The notes: generated by a model from the letters alone, not told the origin. Counted from the stretch's first letter, positions 26,351 through 35,509 are shown. The stretch is 64,000 nt of DNA from an uncultured Oscillospiraceae bacterium (GCA_910585735.1 CAJUEU010000003.1:1-64000), one strand, 5' to 3'. Translations and numbers: made by a program.

Positions 26351-28408
26351 TCAGTCCTCGTTGGGATTAAAATAGTAGGGCTTCATGAGGCTGCGCTGCT
26401 CAGTGGAGTCCTTCTGGGCCCCCGAGTGGGGAGCCTCCACCGGGCCCCGACGGGGCCGGTCGGGGCGGCGCTTGTCCTGCCGGGACTGTTTGGGAGCGGG
26501 AGATCCCTGCTTGGGAAGAGGCTTGGAGGAGGAAGCGGTCCGATCCTTCCGGGGAAGGGAATTCCGCTCCTGGCCGCCCTTTTGAGAGGCCTTGTCCCGC
26601 CGAGGCTTCTCCTGCCGGGGTGCAGCGGGAGGGTGGACCCGGGGAGAGAGCTGTGTCTGGCTTGCATTGACCGCCGCATGGCCGGGTCGCTTTCCTTCCG
26701 ACTCGGACTGGTCTCCGGGCCGCAGACGACCCTTCGCTCGTCCTCGCTCCAGTCCAAGCTCCCCTATGCGGCTATGCTCGCCTTTCGGGGCCAGGAACCG
26801 GGCGGTGGCATCCATGATCTCCTCCCCGGCCAGGGGGTCCTGGCCGTACTGCCGGGCCTGAATGGCACGCTCTTCGGCCAGCCAGGCCTCGAAAGCGGAG
26901 TCCCGGGAAGCGGACTGAGACTTGGATTTGGGCTGGCGGGATGTCTCGCCCCACTTCACAGAGGTTTTTGGGGCGGGGCCTTGGGACTTGGGGGACATAG
27001 CTGAGAGAGCCTGGTCCAGGGTTTTGCTGGCCCGGTAACCCGCCAGCTTCTTGATGGAGGCGGAAGGTTGGGGGTTCTTTCGATGGGACCCCTCATCCGA
27101 TGCCGGTGAGACCGGCGCCACCTTCCCCCCATGGGGAGGAAGGCTTTGGGGGGAGGTCCGTTTTACTTCCTCCCGGGCCTTTTTCCTCTCTCTTGCTGCC
27201 TGTCTGGCCTCCTGGTCATCAGCGTTAACGATCTTGCCGTGCTTATCCCGTTTAGGAGCTTCAAAGACCTCCATGGGGTAGGGGTGGCCCTCCACCACGG
27301 GGATGGGCTTTTTCAGCAGCTTCTCAATGGGGGCCAAGAGCTCCTTTTCCCCAAACTCACAGAAGGAAACGGCGGTACCCCCACGTCCCGCCCGGCCGGT
27401 CCGGCCAATGCGGTGGACGTAGGTCTCAGGCACGTCGGGCAGATTGTAGTTGAAGACGTGGCTCAACTCCTCAATGTCCAGACCCCGGGCGGCAATATCG
27501 GTAGCCACCAGAACTTTTACCCGTCCCGATTTGAAATCGGCAAGGGCCTGCTGACGGGCGGTCTGGCTCTTGTTGCCGTGGATGGCGGCGGCGTGGATGC
27601 CGGCTTTCTCCAGGTCGGCGGCCACCTTGTTGGCTCCGTGCTTGGTGCGGGTGAATACCAGGGCGTTTTTCACGTCAGGATGCTTTACCAGCATGGAAAG
27701 GAGCTTGCCCTTGTTGGTTCGGTCCACGTAGAAGAGCCGTTGGTCGATGACCTCTACCGGGGAGGACACCGGGTTTACCGCCACCTTTACCGGGTCCACC
27801 AGCAGAGCGTCCACCAGATGCTGGACCTCAGGGGGCATGGTGGCCGAGAAAAAGAGGGTCTGCTTCCGCTGGGGGATCCAGGTGAGGATCTTTTTGACGT
27901 CGTGGATAAAGCCCATGTCCAGCATGCGGTCAGCTTCATCCAACACAAAGATCTCCAGCTTTTCCACATGGATATATCCCTGGTTGTGGAGATCCTCCAG
28001 CCGGCCCGGAGTGGCGACCAAAATATCCACGCCGGCTTTTAATTTATCCACTTGAGGCTGCTGTCCCACGCCGCCAAAGATGACGGCGGAGCGCAGGGGC
28101 AGATTTTTTCCATAGGCCTCAAAACTCTCCTGGATCTGGAGGGCCAGTTCCCGGGTGGGGGTGAGGATAAGGGCCCGGATGGGCCGCACTCCCCGCAAGG
28201 GCTCAGCCTTGCGGGCACTGAGCTGTTGAAGAATGGGAGTGGCGAAGGCGCAGGTCTTGCCTGTGCCGGTCTGGGCGCAGCCCAGCACGTCCCGGCCTGT
28301 GAGGGCGGGGGGGATGGCCTTCTCCTGAATGGGAGAGGGCTTTTCATAGTTCAGGTCCTTGAGGGCGGAGAGAATGGAAGGGCAAAGTCCCAGGTCTTGA
28401 AAGGTCAT
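26351..28408 (-). CDS. DEAD-box ATP-dependent RNA helicase with long basic tail
   Basis: A 685-residue RNA helicase, RhlE/CshA-like. Q-motif region [17 protein letters not shown], Walker [13 protein letters not shown] box LDEADR, SAT, and the C-terminal helicase motifs ARGLDIEE and [10 protein letters not shown] are in order in the first 370 residues. The remaining 310 or so residues are Lys/Arg/Ser/Pro-rich and of low complexity, probably disordered and RNA-binding. The ATG at 28408 follows AAGGA; an earlier in-frame ATG lacks a site. A long structured leader precedes it, as for cold-induced helicases. Confidence 0.93.
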   Translation of the reverse strand: MTFQDLGLCPSILSALKDLNYEKPSPIQEKAIPPALTGRDVLGCAQTGTGKTCAFATPILQQLSARKAEPLRGVRPIRALILTPTRELALQIQESFEAYGKNLPLRSAVIFGGVGQQPQVDKLKAGVDILVATPGRLEDLHNQGYIHVEKLEIFVLDEADRMLDMGFIHDVKKILTWIPQRKQTLFFSATMPPEVQHLVDALLVDPVKVAVNPVSSPVEVIDQRLFYVDRTNKGKLLSMLVKHPDVKNALVFTRTKHGANKVAADLEKAGIHAAAIHGNKSQTARQQALADFKSGRVKVLVATDIAARGLDIEELSHVFNYNLPDVPETYVHRIGRTGRAGRGGTAVSFCEFGEKELLAPIEKLLKKPIPVVEGHPYPMEVFEAPKRDKHGKIVNADDQEARQAARERKKAREEVKRTSPQSLPPHGGKVAPVSPASDEGSHRKNPQPSASIKKLAGYRASKTLDQALSAMSPKSQGPAPKTSVKWGETSRQPKSKSQSASRDSAFEAWLAEERAIQARQYGQDPLAGEEIMDATARFLAPKGEHSRIGELGLERGRAKGRLRPGDQSESEGKRPGHAAVNASQTQLSPRVHPPAAPRQEKPRRDKASQKGGQERNSLPRKDRTASSSKPLPKQGSPAPKQSRQDKRRPDRPRRGPVEAPHSGAQKDSTEQRSLMKPYYFNPNED

Positions 28409-28610
28409 AGCTGTCGTTCCTTTTTTCAAATGTCCCGGCCACGGCAAATTACGGGCCTGCCTTCTTTGGCAGGTCCGGGTGGGGGAAAGCGGAACTTATA
28501 GCGGCGCGGAGCGCCGGGCCTCTCCTTCCGCTGGAGAGGGCCATACACGGCAAAGGCCGTGAAACTATCTATGGTAACGGTATTATACCAGTTTTTGCCG
28601 CGGATTACAA
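28409..28610 (-). promoter_or_regulatory. Promoter and structured 5' leader of the DEAD-box gene
   Basis: Minus-strand TTGTAA (28605-28610) and TATAAT (28582-28587) with a 17-base spacer give a leader of about 165 bases. It contains three or four stems, among them GGCGC/GCGCC, GGCCTCTCC/GGAGAGGGCC (imperfect) and CCTGCC/GGCAGG. 28611-28685 shows nothing further. Confidence 0.6.
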
Positions 28611-28685
28611 GCCCCAGGCGGGAAAGGGCACAAACAGACAAAACCTTTTCTTTTTTTGCCTTGGAGAGACGTATTTTGGAAAAGG

Positions 28686-28716
28686 AACGGAGGCTGTCTA
28701 AAAGACAGCCTCCGTT
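28686..28716 (-). terminator. Terminator after aroK
   Basis: AACGGAGGCTGTCT/AGACAGCCTCCGTT stem with a three-base loop, six bases beyond the aroK stop. Confidence 0.85.
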
Positions 28717-28722
28717 CTTGGG

Positions 28723-29235
28723 TTATCGATGTTTGCCCAGCTCCTTCAATGCGGAAAGGACCAGGCGCAAAGTATCCTCAGCCCGGGGCTGGTCTCCGGC
28801 GATGGTAGCATCGGCGTATTTCTCATAGAAGGGGGAGCGGTAGGCGCAGAGGTCCCCGAGGGTCTGGCCGGGCTCCAAAGTGACCCCCCGGGTGGCCAGG
28901 TTGCCCAGCCGTTTGGTAAGGGCCTCCACCGAGGGCTTCAGGTAGACCACCGGGCCCAGGGCCTTGAGGTGAAGGGCCCCCTTCTCCCGAAGGACCGCCG
29001 AGCCCCCGGGGGCCAGGATGGTGTTCTCGCAGGAAATACCTGAAATGACCTCCGCCTCGGCGTCCAGAAAGGCCTCGGTGCCCAGGTCGTCCAGAACCTT
29101 TTGGAGGTTGGGCGCTTTATACCTGCTGACAATGAGAGGGTCCACATCCAGAAAGGCATACCCAAGCTGTTTAGACAGGAGCCTGCCCACCGTGGATTTG
29201 CCCGAGCCGGGCATACCGATGAGGGTGATATTCAT
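28723..29235 (-). CDS. aroK: Shikimate kinase
   Basis: A 170-residue P-loop kinase phosphorylating shikimate in aromatic amino-acid synthesis. Walker A GMPGSGKST (about 7-15), the substrate motif region DVDPLI, and GGSAVLRE in the place of the GGG motif, are visible. The R that normally follows in GxGGG is replaced here by a Ser-containing stretch, so activity on shikimate is likely but not certain. It follows the HAD gene by 13 bases. Confidence 0.85.
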   Translation of the reverse strand: MNITLIGMPGSGKSTVGRLLSKQLGYAFLDVDPLIVSRYKAPNLQKVLDDLGTEAFLDAEAEVISGISCENTILAPGGSAVLREKGALHLKALGPVVYLKPSVEALTKRLGNLATRGVTLEPGQTLGDLCAYRSPFYEKYADATIAGDQPRAEDTLRLVLSALKELGKHR

Positions 29236-29248
29236 GGCTGGTCTCTCC

Positions 29249-30067
29249 TCAGTAAATGGCGTCCAGGTGCCGGATGAGGGCCCCGATAGCCCCCTTCTTA
29301 CAGTGGGGCAGGACCACCACCCCGGGCGTCTCCTTCACCGCCGGGATGGCATTTTTGGGGGCAAAGGGGATGGCGGAAATCTTGAGCATGGAGATGTCGT
29401 TCTCGTTGTCCCCCACGCAGTAAATACCGCTTCGGCGAATGCCCAGAGCCTCGGCCACCTTCAGAACAGCGGAACCCTTGGTGCAGCCCTTGGCGTTGAG
29501 CTCCAGCATGTGGTCGTCGGAGAAGATCACTTCATAACGGTCTCCCCACCGCTTGAGGATCTCGGCCTGGAAGGTGAGGAGGGTCTTGTGGTTATGCTCC
29601 ATAATGGCCTTATCCCAGGGAAGGGGGATCTCCGCAATGGGGCAGATGTGGCCCCTGGCCCCGGTATACTCCATGTGACGGCGCACATAGAAGTTGGGGT
29701 TCCAGGCATAGAGGTCGTTCTCCCCGGAGTAGACCTCCAGGGCCATTCGGGGGAAGACGCGGGAGAGCTCAACCATATCCTCCCGGGTAGTGGGAGGGAG
29801 GGGAGACTGGGCCAGGATCTCCTCACGGTCAAAATCGTAGACCAGCGCCCCATTGGCCAGCAGCACCGGGGCGTTGAAGGGGATGCGGGAGCGAACGATG
29901 CGGAAGGTGCAGTGGGTCCGGCCGGTGGCCACGGTGAAGCGGCCCCCCTGGGCCTCAAAATAGGCCAGCATATCCAGGTTGTCCTGGGGAATGTTGTTGC
30001 CCACGGCAAAGGTGCCGTCGTAGTCGGACACCAGCAGCACTCCGTCAAATTTTCCCACAGCCATCAT
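29249..30067 (-). CDS. Cof-type HAD-IIB phosphatase
   Basis: A 272-residue haloacid-dehalogenase hydrolase: motif I SDYDGTFAVGN with the nucleophile and acid Asp (about 15-17), motif II VATGRT, motif III Lys near the cap and motif IV VGDNENDISML (about 218-228). Cof-type enzymes dephosphorylate sugar phosphates or coenzymes; the substrate here is unknown. It lies between thiT and aroK, 12 bases from thiT, so it may be under the TPP riboswitch and could act on thiamine-related phosphates. Confidence 0.88.
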   Translation of the reverse strand: MMAVGKFDGVLLVSDYDGTFAVGNNIPQDNLDMLAYFEAQGGRFTVATGRTHCTFRIVRSRIPFNAPVLLANGALVYDFDREEILAQSPLPPTTREDMVELSRVFPRMALEVYSGENDLYAWNPNFYVRRHMEYTGARGHICPIAEIPLPWDKAIMEHNHKTLLTFQAEILKRWGDRYEVIFSDDHMLELNAKGCTKGSAVLKVAEALGIRRSGIYCVGDNENDISMLKISAIPFAPKNAIPAVKETPGVVVLPHCKKGAIGALIRHLDAIY

Positions 30068-30079
30068 TCCTTACATTGC

Positions 30080-30637
30080 TTATTTCAGGTCGGCGCCCTC
30101 CAGCCAGCGGCGAATGGGCGTTACCTTGCTCAGCGCAAAAGCACCCACAACAGAAATCACGGTACTGGGAAGCATATAGAACAGATTATAGAGCGCGGAG
30201 TAGAAAAACGGGGAGGTCATGGTCATCCCTAAAAATTCCTCCGGCATCCACTCGGCGTACACGGTGATGCCGCTGAGATAATGGATCACAAACCGGGCGG
30301 CGCAGCCGATGAGAGCGGCCAGCCAGGCCGGGTCGGCCTTCCGCTTCAATACCCCGGCAAAGCCTACGAAGGCGTAAGCCACCGAGTAGTCGAAGATAAT
30401 AGAGATCCAGCTGATGACAAAGCCCTCACCCAGAAAATACTTGAGGGTACCGAACACAAGGCCAGCGGTCACGCCCCAGCCCCATCCCCAGCGAATGGCG
30501 AAAAGGATCAGGGGGATCATGGTGGCGTTGATAGAGCCGCCGCTGGGCCCCACATCCAGCTTGACGTAGCTCAGGACCACCGACATGGCCACACAGAGCG
30601 CCGCCTCACAGAGCAACCGTACTTTTTCGTTTCGCAT
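30080..30637 (-). CDS. thiT: Energy-coupling-factor thiamine transporter ThiT
   Basis: A 185-residue S component with six predicted membrane helices. The thiamine-binding signature of the family is seen as GPSGGSINATMIPL and RWGWGWGVTAG, followed by RFVIHYLSGITVYAEWMP. ThiT delivers thiamine through the shared EcfAAT module, not in this window. Its position right behind a TPP riboswitch independently supports the call. Confidence 0.93.
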   Translation of the reverse strand: MRNEKVRLLCEAALCVAMSVVLSYVKLDVGPSGGSINATMIPLILFAIRWGWGWGVTAGLVFGTLKYFLGEGFVISWISIIFDYSVAYAFVGFAGVLKRKADPAWLAALIGCAARFVIHYLSGITVYAEWMPEEFLGMTMTSPFFYSALYNLFYMLPSTVISVVGAFALSKVTPIRRWLEGADLK

Positions 30638-30662
30638 CTTTTTTGCCTCTCTTTACAATAAA

Positions 30663-30700
30663 GTACCGCAGGCGCAAACCGGAATGGCGCGTCGCGGTAC
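30663..30700 (-). promoter_or_regulatory. Hairpin between the TPP aptamer and thiT
   Basis: GTACCGC (30663-30669) pairs with GCGGTAC (30694-30700), with a second stem (GGCGC/GCGCC-like) inside. It sits between aptamer and start codon and may be part of the expression platform; the following bases (TTTATTG in minus sense) are only weakly terminator-like. Confidence 0.45.
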
Positions 30701-30727
30701 GAAAAGAGACAAAAGTCACTCGATCGC

Positions 30728-30833
30728 TCCCTACGCCGGCATTACCCGGATCAGGTGTAGGCCCAATGGGCCAAGGGACCGGGGGCGGCATTACGCCCCG
30801 CATCACAGCCGGACTTGCGTCCAGCGCCCCTGC
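30728..30833 (-). ncRNA. TPP riboswitch (THI element)
   Basis: On the minus strand the conserved TPP-aptamer segments ACCTGATCCGG and GGTAATGCCGGCGTAGGGA are present at the 3' side, with CTGTGATGCGGGG in place of the CUGAGA loop on the 5' side and complementary closing bases (GGGGCGCTGG). It precedes thiT by about 90 bases. TPP binding should reduce thiT expression. Confidence 0.88.
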
Positions 30834-30863
30834 TATTCTGTTTTGTCCTCACGGTCTGGCCTT

Positions 30864-30892
30864 ATTGTAAACGAAGGGGAGTGGATTGTCAA
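30864..30892 (-). promoter_or_regulatory. Sigma-A promoter of the thiT operon
   Basis: Minus-strand TTGACA (30887-30892), 17-base spacer, TACAAT (30864-30869), about 30 bases upstream of the riboswitch. Confidence 0.75.
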
Positions 30893-30918
30893 GATTCTTC
30901 ATGGGGAGACAGGGCATA

Positions 30919-30948
30919 AAAATACTCCCGGGTTTGGTGCCCCGGGAG
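30919..30948 (-). terminator. Terminator after the S41 gene
   Basis: CTCCCGGG/CCCGGGAG stem with an eight-base loop followed by TATTTTT in minus sense, 12 bases beyond the stop. Confidence 0.85.
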
Positions 30949-30959
30949 CATTTTGCGGA

Positions 30960-32300
30960 TCAAAGGGCCATGGCCCGGTCCAAAAGGATGTCCTGGAAGA
31001 TCTCCTTCGAGGTCCAGGGGATGTATTCGTCCACGCTCAGCCCCTTCTCGCTGGTGCCCCGGCCCTCGTAGGCGGCAGGGGTCATGCGGATGGGGTAAGA
31101 GAGGGTCATTTTGTCGTGAAGGGCTACGGTGATGGGATCAAAATAATCCAAAGTGCCCATGGTGGGCCGGCCGATCACGGTCACCTTGCCGCCGCAGCGT
31201 TTACACAGGGCCACAAATTGCTCTCCCTCGTCCTCGCAGAAGGTGTCGGTGAGGACCACCACCTTCTCCGGGGCCGCTGGGGCGGGGAAAACCGTTCCCT
31301 CCACTGCTTCGGGGGGCAGGAACACCAGCCCCTTGCCGAAGTTGTCCCGGTAGAGGGAAATTTCCTGGTCAACGAGGGCGATCTCCTCCGGGTCGGTACA
31401 GGTGGCGCGGAAGGCGGAGAGAACGTCGTACCGCCGGTTGCAGTTGTTCTCCGTGAAAAGGCACCAGCAGCCCTCGTCCCCCCGAAGCTCCTCTATGGTT
31501 CGCTCTCGGACCACCAGGTAGGGGAGCAGGCCGTCCAAGGCGTTCTCGTCCCCGCCCACATTCCGGCGGAGGTCCAGAATCAGCTTGCGGCTTTTGGCAA
31601 TGTCTCCGCCGTGCTTGGTCAGGAGGGTGTCCATAGCCTCCCGATCCATCCGCTCCAGCCTCAGGTAGGCGGCATTTCCCGCCAGCATCCGAAATTCAAT
31701 GGGGTAGTCCTCCTCAAAGGGCGGACAGGGGGGCGTTTCCACCCGTTCCCGGCTCCCATCGGCGTGCTCCACCGTGAGGGACCGGGCCATGCGCAAATAG
31801 CCCCCCCACAGCTCCCGCTCGGGGAGGCCGCTGTAAAAGGCGGCCCGGCGCATATAGTCCCGGACCCGTTCAGGGCTCATGCTCTGGACCTCCAGAATTT
31901 TGTCCCCGGGGACAAGCCCGGTCTCCGGCTTTGCGGAAGTGACGTAAAGACAGTCTCTGGCCGCCCGGACCCGATAAGGAAGCCCCAGGTTCCGATAGTC
32001 GATCCAATCCTCACAGTGGAACCGCAAATGCCGGTCGTGCATATCCCCCACCATCTGGTGAAGGCTCCGAGCCAGCATCTCGATGGTCAGGGTGCCGTAG
32101 CGGTAGTTGGAGAACACATAGGTCCGGCTCTCGTTGGGCATGTAGTATTTCCGCTTGTGCTCAAAGCCCACATAGTCGTAGTGGATGGTTTTGACCATAG
32201 CGTCATAGAGGGCGTCCAGGTCAATGGGATTTTCCTTCATCTCGGCGTAAATGGCCTCCTTGGCCAGCCGTTCCCGCTCCACACGGTCAATGAGTTCCAT
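30960..32300 (-). CDS. S41 (tail-specific protease) family protein
   Basis: A 446-residue protein with a degenerate PDZ-like region (GLVPGDKILEVQSMSPE, about 128-144) and a C-terminal S41 fold (KLILDLRRNVGGDENA). No signal peptide is visible, so it is probably cytoplasmic. Where S41 enzymes carry the nucleophile Ser in an S-A-x-E context, this protein has DTFCEDEGEQF, so catalytic activity is doubtful or uses another residue. Own ribosome site and terminator; no operon partner. Confidence 0.75.
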   Translation of the reverse strand: MELIDRVERERLAKEAIYAEMKENPIDLDALYDAMVKTIHYDYVGFEHKRKYYMPNESRTYVFSNYRYGTLTIEMLARSLHQMVGDMHDRHLRFHCEDWIDYRNLGLPYRVRAARDCLYVTSAKPETGLVPGDKILEVQSMSPERVRDYMRRAAFYSGLPERELWGGYLRMARSLTVEHADGSRERVETPPCPPFEEDYPIEFRMLAGNAAYLRLERMDREAMDTLLTKHGGDIAKSRKLILDLRRNVGGDENALDGLLPYLVVRERTIEELRGDEGCWCLFTENNCNRRYDVLSAFRATCTDPEEIALVDQEISLYRDNFGKGLVFLPPEAVEGTVFPAPAAPEKVVVLTDTFCEDEGEQFVALCKRCGGKVTVIGRPTMGTLDYFDPITVALHDKMTLSYPIRMTPAAYEGRGTSEKGLSVDEYIPWTSKEIFQDILLDRAMAL

Positions 32301-32323
32301 GGTGTGTCCTCCTTTGGGTAGAA

Positions 32324-32355
32324 AAGGGGCTCCGCTCCCATGAGCGGAGCCCCTT
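32324..32355 (-). terminator. Terminator after the flavin reductase gene
   Basis: AAGGGGCTCCGCTC/GAGCGGAGCCCCTT stem with a four-base loop, about 50 bases beyond the reductase stop and just upstream of the S41 gene. Confidence 0.8.
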
Positions 32356-32407
32356 CGATTTTCTCATATCCCCGAAAAATTGTCAATCCCAGGGGAAACG
32401 TGACTTC

Positions 32408-34717
32408 TTACTGCTCGGCTACGATCTGGCCGGCCGCGAAGCCGTTGGTGCAGGCCATGCCGATGGAGTTGCCGGCCGAGGGGCAGCTGTAGCCCAGGCC
32501 GTACCGGCCGCCCATGGCGTTACCTACGGCGTAAAGGCCCTTGATGGGGTGGAAGGAAACGCTCTTACGCTTGCCACCGCCAGGGCCGCCGGGACCGCCG
32601 GGACCGCCCGCGGCGGCCTCTACCTCAACGACCTCCATGCCCATGACCTGATACTCCTCGTTGGTGATAAGGCCGGACATGGTGACCATGGCGGGGGTGG
32701 GAGCCGAAGCGCCCACAGAGCCCACACTGGCGTAGAAGGGGGCCTTCTCAATGGGGATCATAGCGATCTTGCCCTTGCCGTAGTCAGTGTCTGCGCCGGC
32801 ATGGCACAGCTCGTTGTAGTGGGCGATGCTCTCCAGGGCCACCTTCTTGGTGGCCTCGTCGTAGCCGCAGAGGGTCAGCAGCTCCTCCAGGGAGTTGGCC
32901 TTGTACATCTTGGTGTAGCCACGCTCCATAATGGTGCCGGTCTTGATGGTGATCTGCCCGTTCTCATCGGGCTCGCTCTCCATGCCTGCGGCCATGTCGG
33001 CCCAGAACTGGGGACGGCCGAAGTCAGGGCCGCCGTGCTCCATGCCGGAGCCGGTGGCGCTGAGGGCCCAGTTGGCATCCACCAGCATGACGGCAATGCC
33101 GGACTCCTGAAGGTAGGTGGCCCGGTTGGCCGAGGACATGTTGCCCTCGTTGCAGTACCGCTTGCCCTTGGCGTTGAGCCACAGGCAGCTGTTAGCGCCC
33201 CAGGGGCTGGACACGCCGCCGCCCAGGAGCATGGTGCCCCGGGGAGCGGGATCGATATAGCCGCCGGCCCAGCAGCCCAGCTTGATGGCAGAGCCGTCAC
33301 GGCCGCCCATGAAGGAGAAGAAACTGTCCTTCTCGCCGCCGCCCCGCTCGTTTTCTTCCATGTACTCGTTCAGGAGGGCCCAGCACATATCCTTGTTGGC
33401 CGCGTAACCGCCGCCGGCCAGGATGACGCCCTTGCTGGTGTTGTACTGGATGACCTTGTCGCCCACTTTGGCGATGACGCCGGTGACCTCGCCCTTGTCG
33501 TTCTGGACCAGCACCTGGGCGCTGGCGTCAAAGTGAACGGTGGCGCCCATATCCACGGCCTTGGCCACGCAAGCGCTCTGGACGTAGCGGATGGTGGAAT
33601 TGGCGGCCACGCCCTGGATGGGCTCGTCGTTGTACTTACCGGCGAAGGTCACCGTGGTGGCCCAGGTCTTGGTGCCGGTGACGATGGGGTAGTTGGTCAG
33701 GTTCTCGCACTGGTAGACGTCCAGGCCCTGGGCCAGCTTAGCGGGGTCCATCTGGGTCTGGATGAAAAGCTGGCCGTTGGGAGTGTTGTCGTAGACCAGC
33801 ATGATCTCCTCCAGGGTTTTCACGTTGTTTTCCAGAACGGTACCCTTAATGCCGTCCAGGGAGGCGTAACGCTCCTTGTCGGCCAGGACCTCCTTGGCCA
33901 CATCCAGCATGTTGTCCACCATGGGGCCGGAATTGTGGACGAAAGAGCGGATGATGGCGGGGTTGCAGCGGCCACCAGCCCGGAGAACGTACTCGTTGAC
34001 GATCTCGCCCAAGTCGTACTCCTTGATACCGTGCTCCTTGGCCAGCTTAGTGTTATAGGCGCCGATGTCCTCACCGTACCAATCAAAAATGTCAGCCCCC
34101 TGCTTCTCCAGCACCACCACGTTCTTAGCCCCTGCCTGCATGGCGGTAAGGACGGCCTGGGTGCCGGCGTGACCCAGGCCCACGATGACCATCTCCACAT
34201 CCTGGGTCTCGTCGGGGGTGAGGGAAGGGGCTTCGCCCAGCCAGTCGCCGGGGCCGGAGTAGCCCTTCACCCGGGCTTCGCCGCTGTCGGCGTTGGGGTC
34301 GGCCACAGGGATCTGAACGCTCTCCCCCTTGGCTTGGGCGATACAGGCAGCCGCCGCCTGCTTTACGGCGTCACTGGTAATGGTGGCGCCGCCTACGGCG
34401 TCGATCTCGGCGCTCTGGGCGTCCAGGATGGCCTGCTTCAGCTTGTCGCCGGCGGCCTGGCCAATGCTGTCGGTCTCGCCGGACAGGTCCAGGACCACAT
34501 CGGTAATGCTGTTGGCGTCGAAGGTCATGGAGACCTCGATCTCGGCCATGCCGGTGGCCTTGGCCTTGTATGTACCGGGAGTGTAGATCCCGTTTGCCTC
34601 GGGGGTGGGCTTGCTGCCGTTGTCGCCGCAGGCGCTCAGCACGCCCATGGTAGCAACACCGGCAATGCCGGCGGCCGCGCCCTTGATAAAGTCACGGCGG
34701 GATAAATTCTTGCTCAT
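32408..34717 (-). CDS. Tat-exported FMN/FAD-dependent reductase (fumarate-reductase-like)
   Basis: A 769-residue lipoprotein. The twin-arginine signal SRRDFIKG (6-13) is followed by a lipobox ending LSAC with C30. Residues about 45-130 form an FMN-binding domain with DAVGGATIT (106-114), where the Thr at about 112 would carry covalent FMN attached by an ApbE enzyme (not in window). A FAD-binding flavoprotein domain follows (MVIVGLGHAG, about 176-185) to the C-terminal NSIGMACTNGFAAG. A Gly/Pro-rich insert near 704-720 is unusual. The family reduces fumarate, urocanate, cinnamates and other electron acceptors outside the cell; the substrate here is unknown. Divergent from tetR with overlapping promoters. 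Confidence 0.9.
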   Translation of the reverse strand: MSKNLSRRDFIKGAAAGIAGVATMGVLSACGDNGSKPTPEANGIYTPGTYKAKATGMAEIEVSMTFDANSITDVVLDLSGETDSIGQAAGDKLKQAILDAQSAEIDAVGGATITSDAVKQAAAACIAQAKGESVQIPVADPNADSGEARVKGYSGPGDWLGEAPSLTPDETQDVEMVIVGLGHAGTQAVLTAMQAGAKNVVVLEKQGADIFDWYGEDIGAYNTKLAKEHGIKEYDLGEIVNEYVLRAGGRCNPAIIRSFVHNSGPMVDNMLDVAKEVLADKERYASLDGIKGTVLENNVKTLEEIMLVYDNTPNGQLFIQTQMDPAKLAQGLDVYQCENLTNYPIVTGTKTWATTVTFAGKYNDEPIQGVAANSTIRYVQSACVAKAVDMGATVHFDASAQVLVQNDKGEVTGVIAKVGDKVIQYNTSKGVILAGGGYAANKDMCWALLNEYMEENERGGGEKDSFFSFMGGRDGSAIKLGCWAGGYIDPAPRGTMLLGGGVSSPWGANSCLWLNAKGKRYCNEGNMSSANRATYLQESGIAVMLVDANWALSATGSGMEHGGPDFGRPQFWADMAAGMESEPDENGQITIKTGTIMERGYTKMYKANSLEELLTLCGYDEATKKVALESIAHYNELCHAGADTDYGKGKIAMIPIEKAPFYASVGSVGASAPTPAMVTMSGLITNEEYQVMGMEVVEVEAAAGGPGGPGGPGGGKRKSVSFHPIKGLYAVGNAMGGRYGLGYSCPSAGNSIGMACTNGFAAGQIVAEQ

Positions 34718-34768
34718 AGTTCATGCATCCTTTCCTAAAAATTTTGGGACAATTTTGAGACCTGAAAC

Positions 34769-34805
34769 TTGACACGATTTTACTCGTATTATATGATAAA
34801 TCATA
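34769..34805. promoter_or_regulatory. Overlapping divergent promoters with candidate TetR operator
   Basis: Plus strand: TTGACA (34769-34774), 17-base spacer, TATGAT (34792-34797), reading into tetR. Minus strand: TATAAT (34788-34793) for the reductase gene, with a poor -35. The palindrome TATGAT-AA-ATCATA (34792-34805) covers both -10 elements, so a bound TetR dimer would block both genes. Confidence 0.6.
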
Positions 34806-34878
34806 AGCAGGCAGGAAGGAAAAAGCAAGACGTGCGGCTGTTACAGGTTTGTGGCTTTTGTAACGCAGGGAGGGAGAC

Positions 34879-35436
34879 ATGAACGCGGAAAAGCGGGAAG
34901 AGGAACTGATTCGGCACAAAATTGCCTACGCCTATCTGGAGCTTTTGCGGAAGAAGGCCCGGGATGAGATCTCGGTTACCGAGCTCGCAAAGGCGGCAGG
35001 GGTCTCCCGTATGGCCTTTTACCGAAAGTTTGGGAGCAAATGGGACGTAGTGGACTTCTACCTGGGGGGCATTATGCACTGGGAGGTGGCCTGGGATGAG
35101 CGAAACGGCGGGGACCTGAACATATGGGACCTGGAATATGGTACCCGCTTTTTTAAGGCCATGAAGGAGCACCGGGAGGACATCCTCACCCTGGTGGACC
35201 GGGGCTATGCCACCCTGCTCCTGCGGGTCATCAACATGACCAACGAGAACGCCGGGGGCGACATGTCCATCCGTTCTATAGAGAGGTACAACCTTTATTT
35301 TCTGGCGGGAGCGGGCTTCAACGCTATGCTTATCTGGCTCCGGGACGGGTGCCGGGAGAGCCCCGAGGAAATGGCCCGGGCCCTCCGGGATTACATGAGC
35401 TCGGGGGAAAGGATCCGCCGGGGGCGGTTGGAGTGA
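34879..35436 (+). CDS. TetR-family transcriptional regulator
   Basis: A 185-residue regulator: N-terminal helix-turn-helix (SVTELAKAAGVSRMAFYRKFGSK, written here in outline, about 37-58) and a helical ligand-binding C-terminus with Trp-, Tyr- and Met-rich segments. It is divergent from the exported reductase with shared control DNA, so it most likely senses that enzyme's substrate. The ATG follows GGGAGGGAG. Confidence 0.9.
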   Translation: MNAEKREEELIRHKIAYAYLELLRKKARDEISVTELAKAAGVSRMAFYRKFGSKWDVVDFYLGGIMHWEVAWDERNGGDLNIWDLEYGTRFFKAMKEHREDILTLVDRGYATLLLRVINMTNENAGGDMSIRSIERYNLYFLAGAGFNAMLIWLRDGCRESPEEMARALRDYMSSGERIRRGRLE

Positions 35437-35509
35437 AAGGGACCAGGAAAGAACCATACTGTTATAGAGAGCGTTGGCATTCTTTGAGAAAGAAGCAGGT
35501 GACGTCGGC

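Noticed and set aside
32549..34705. 718-codon plus-strand frame
   Set aside because: Antisense shadow of the flavin reductase gene.
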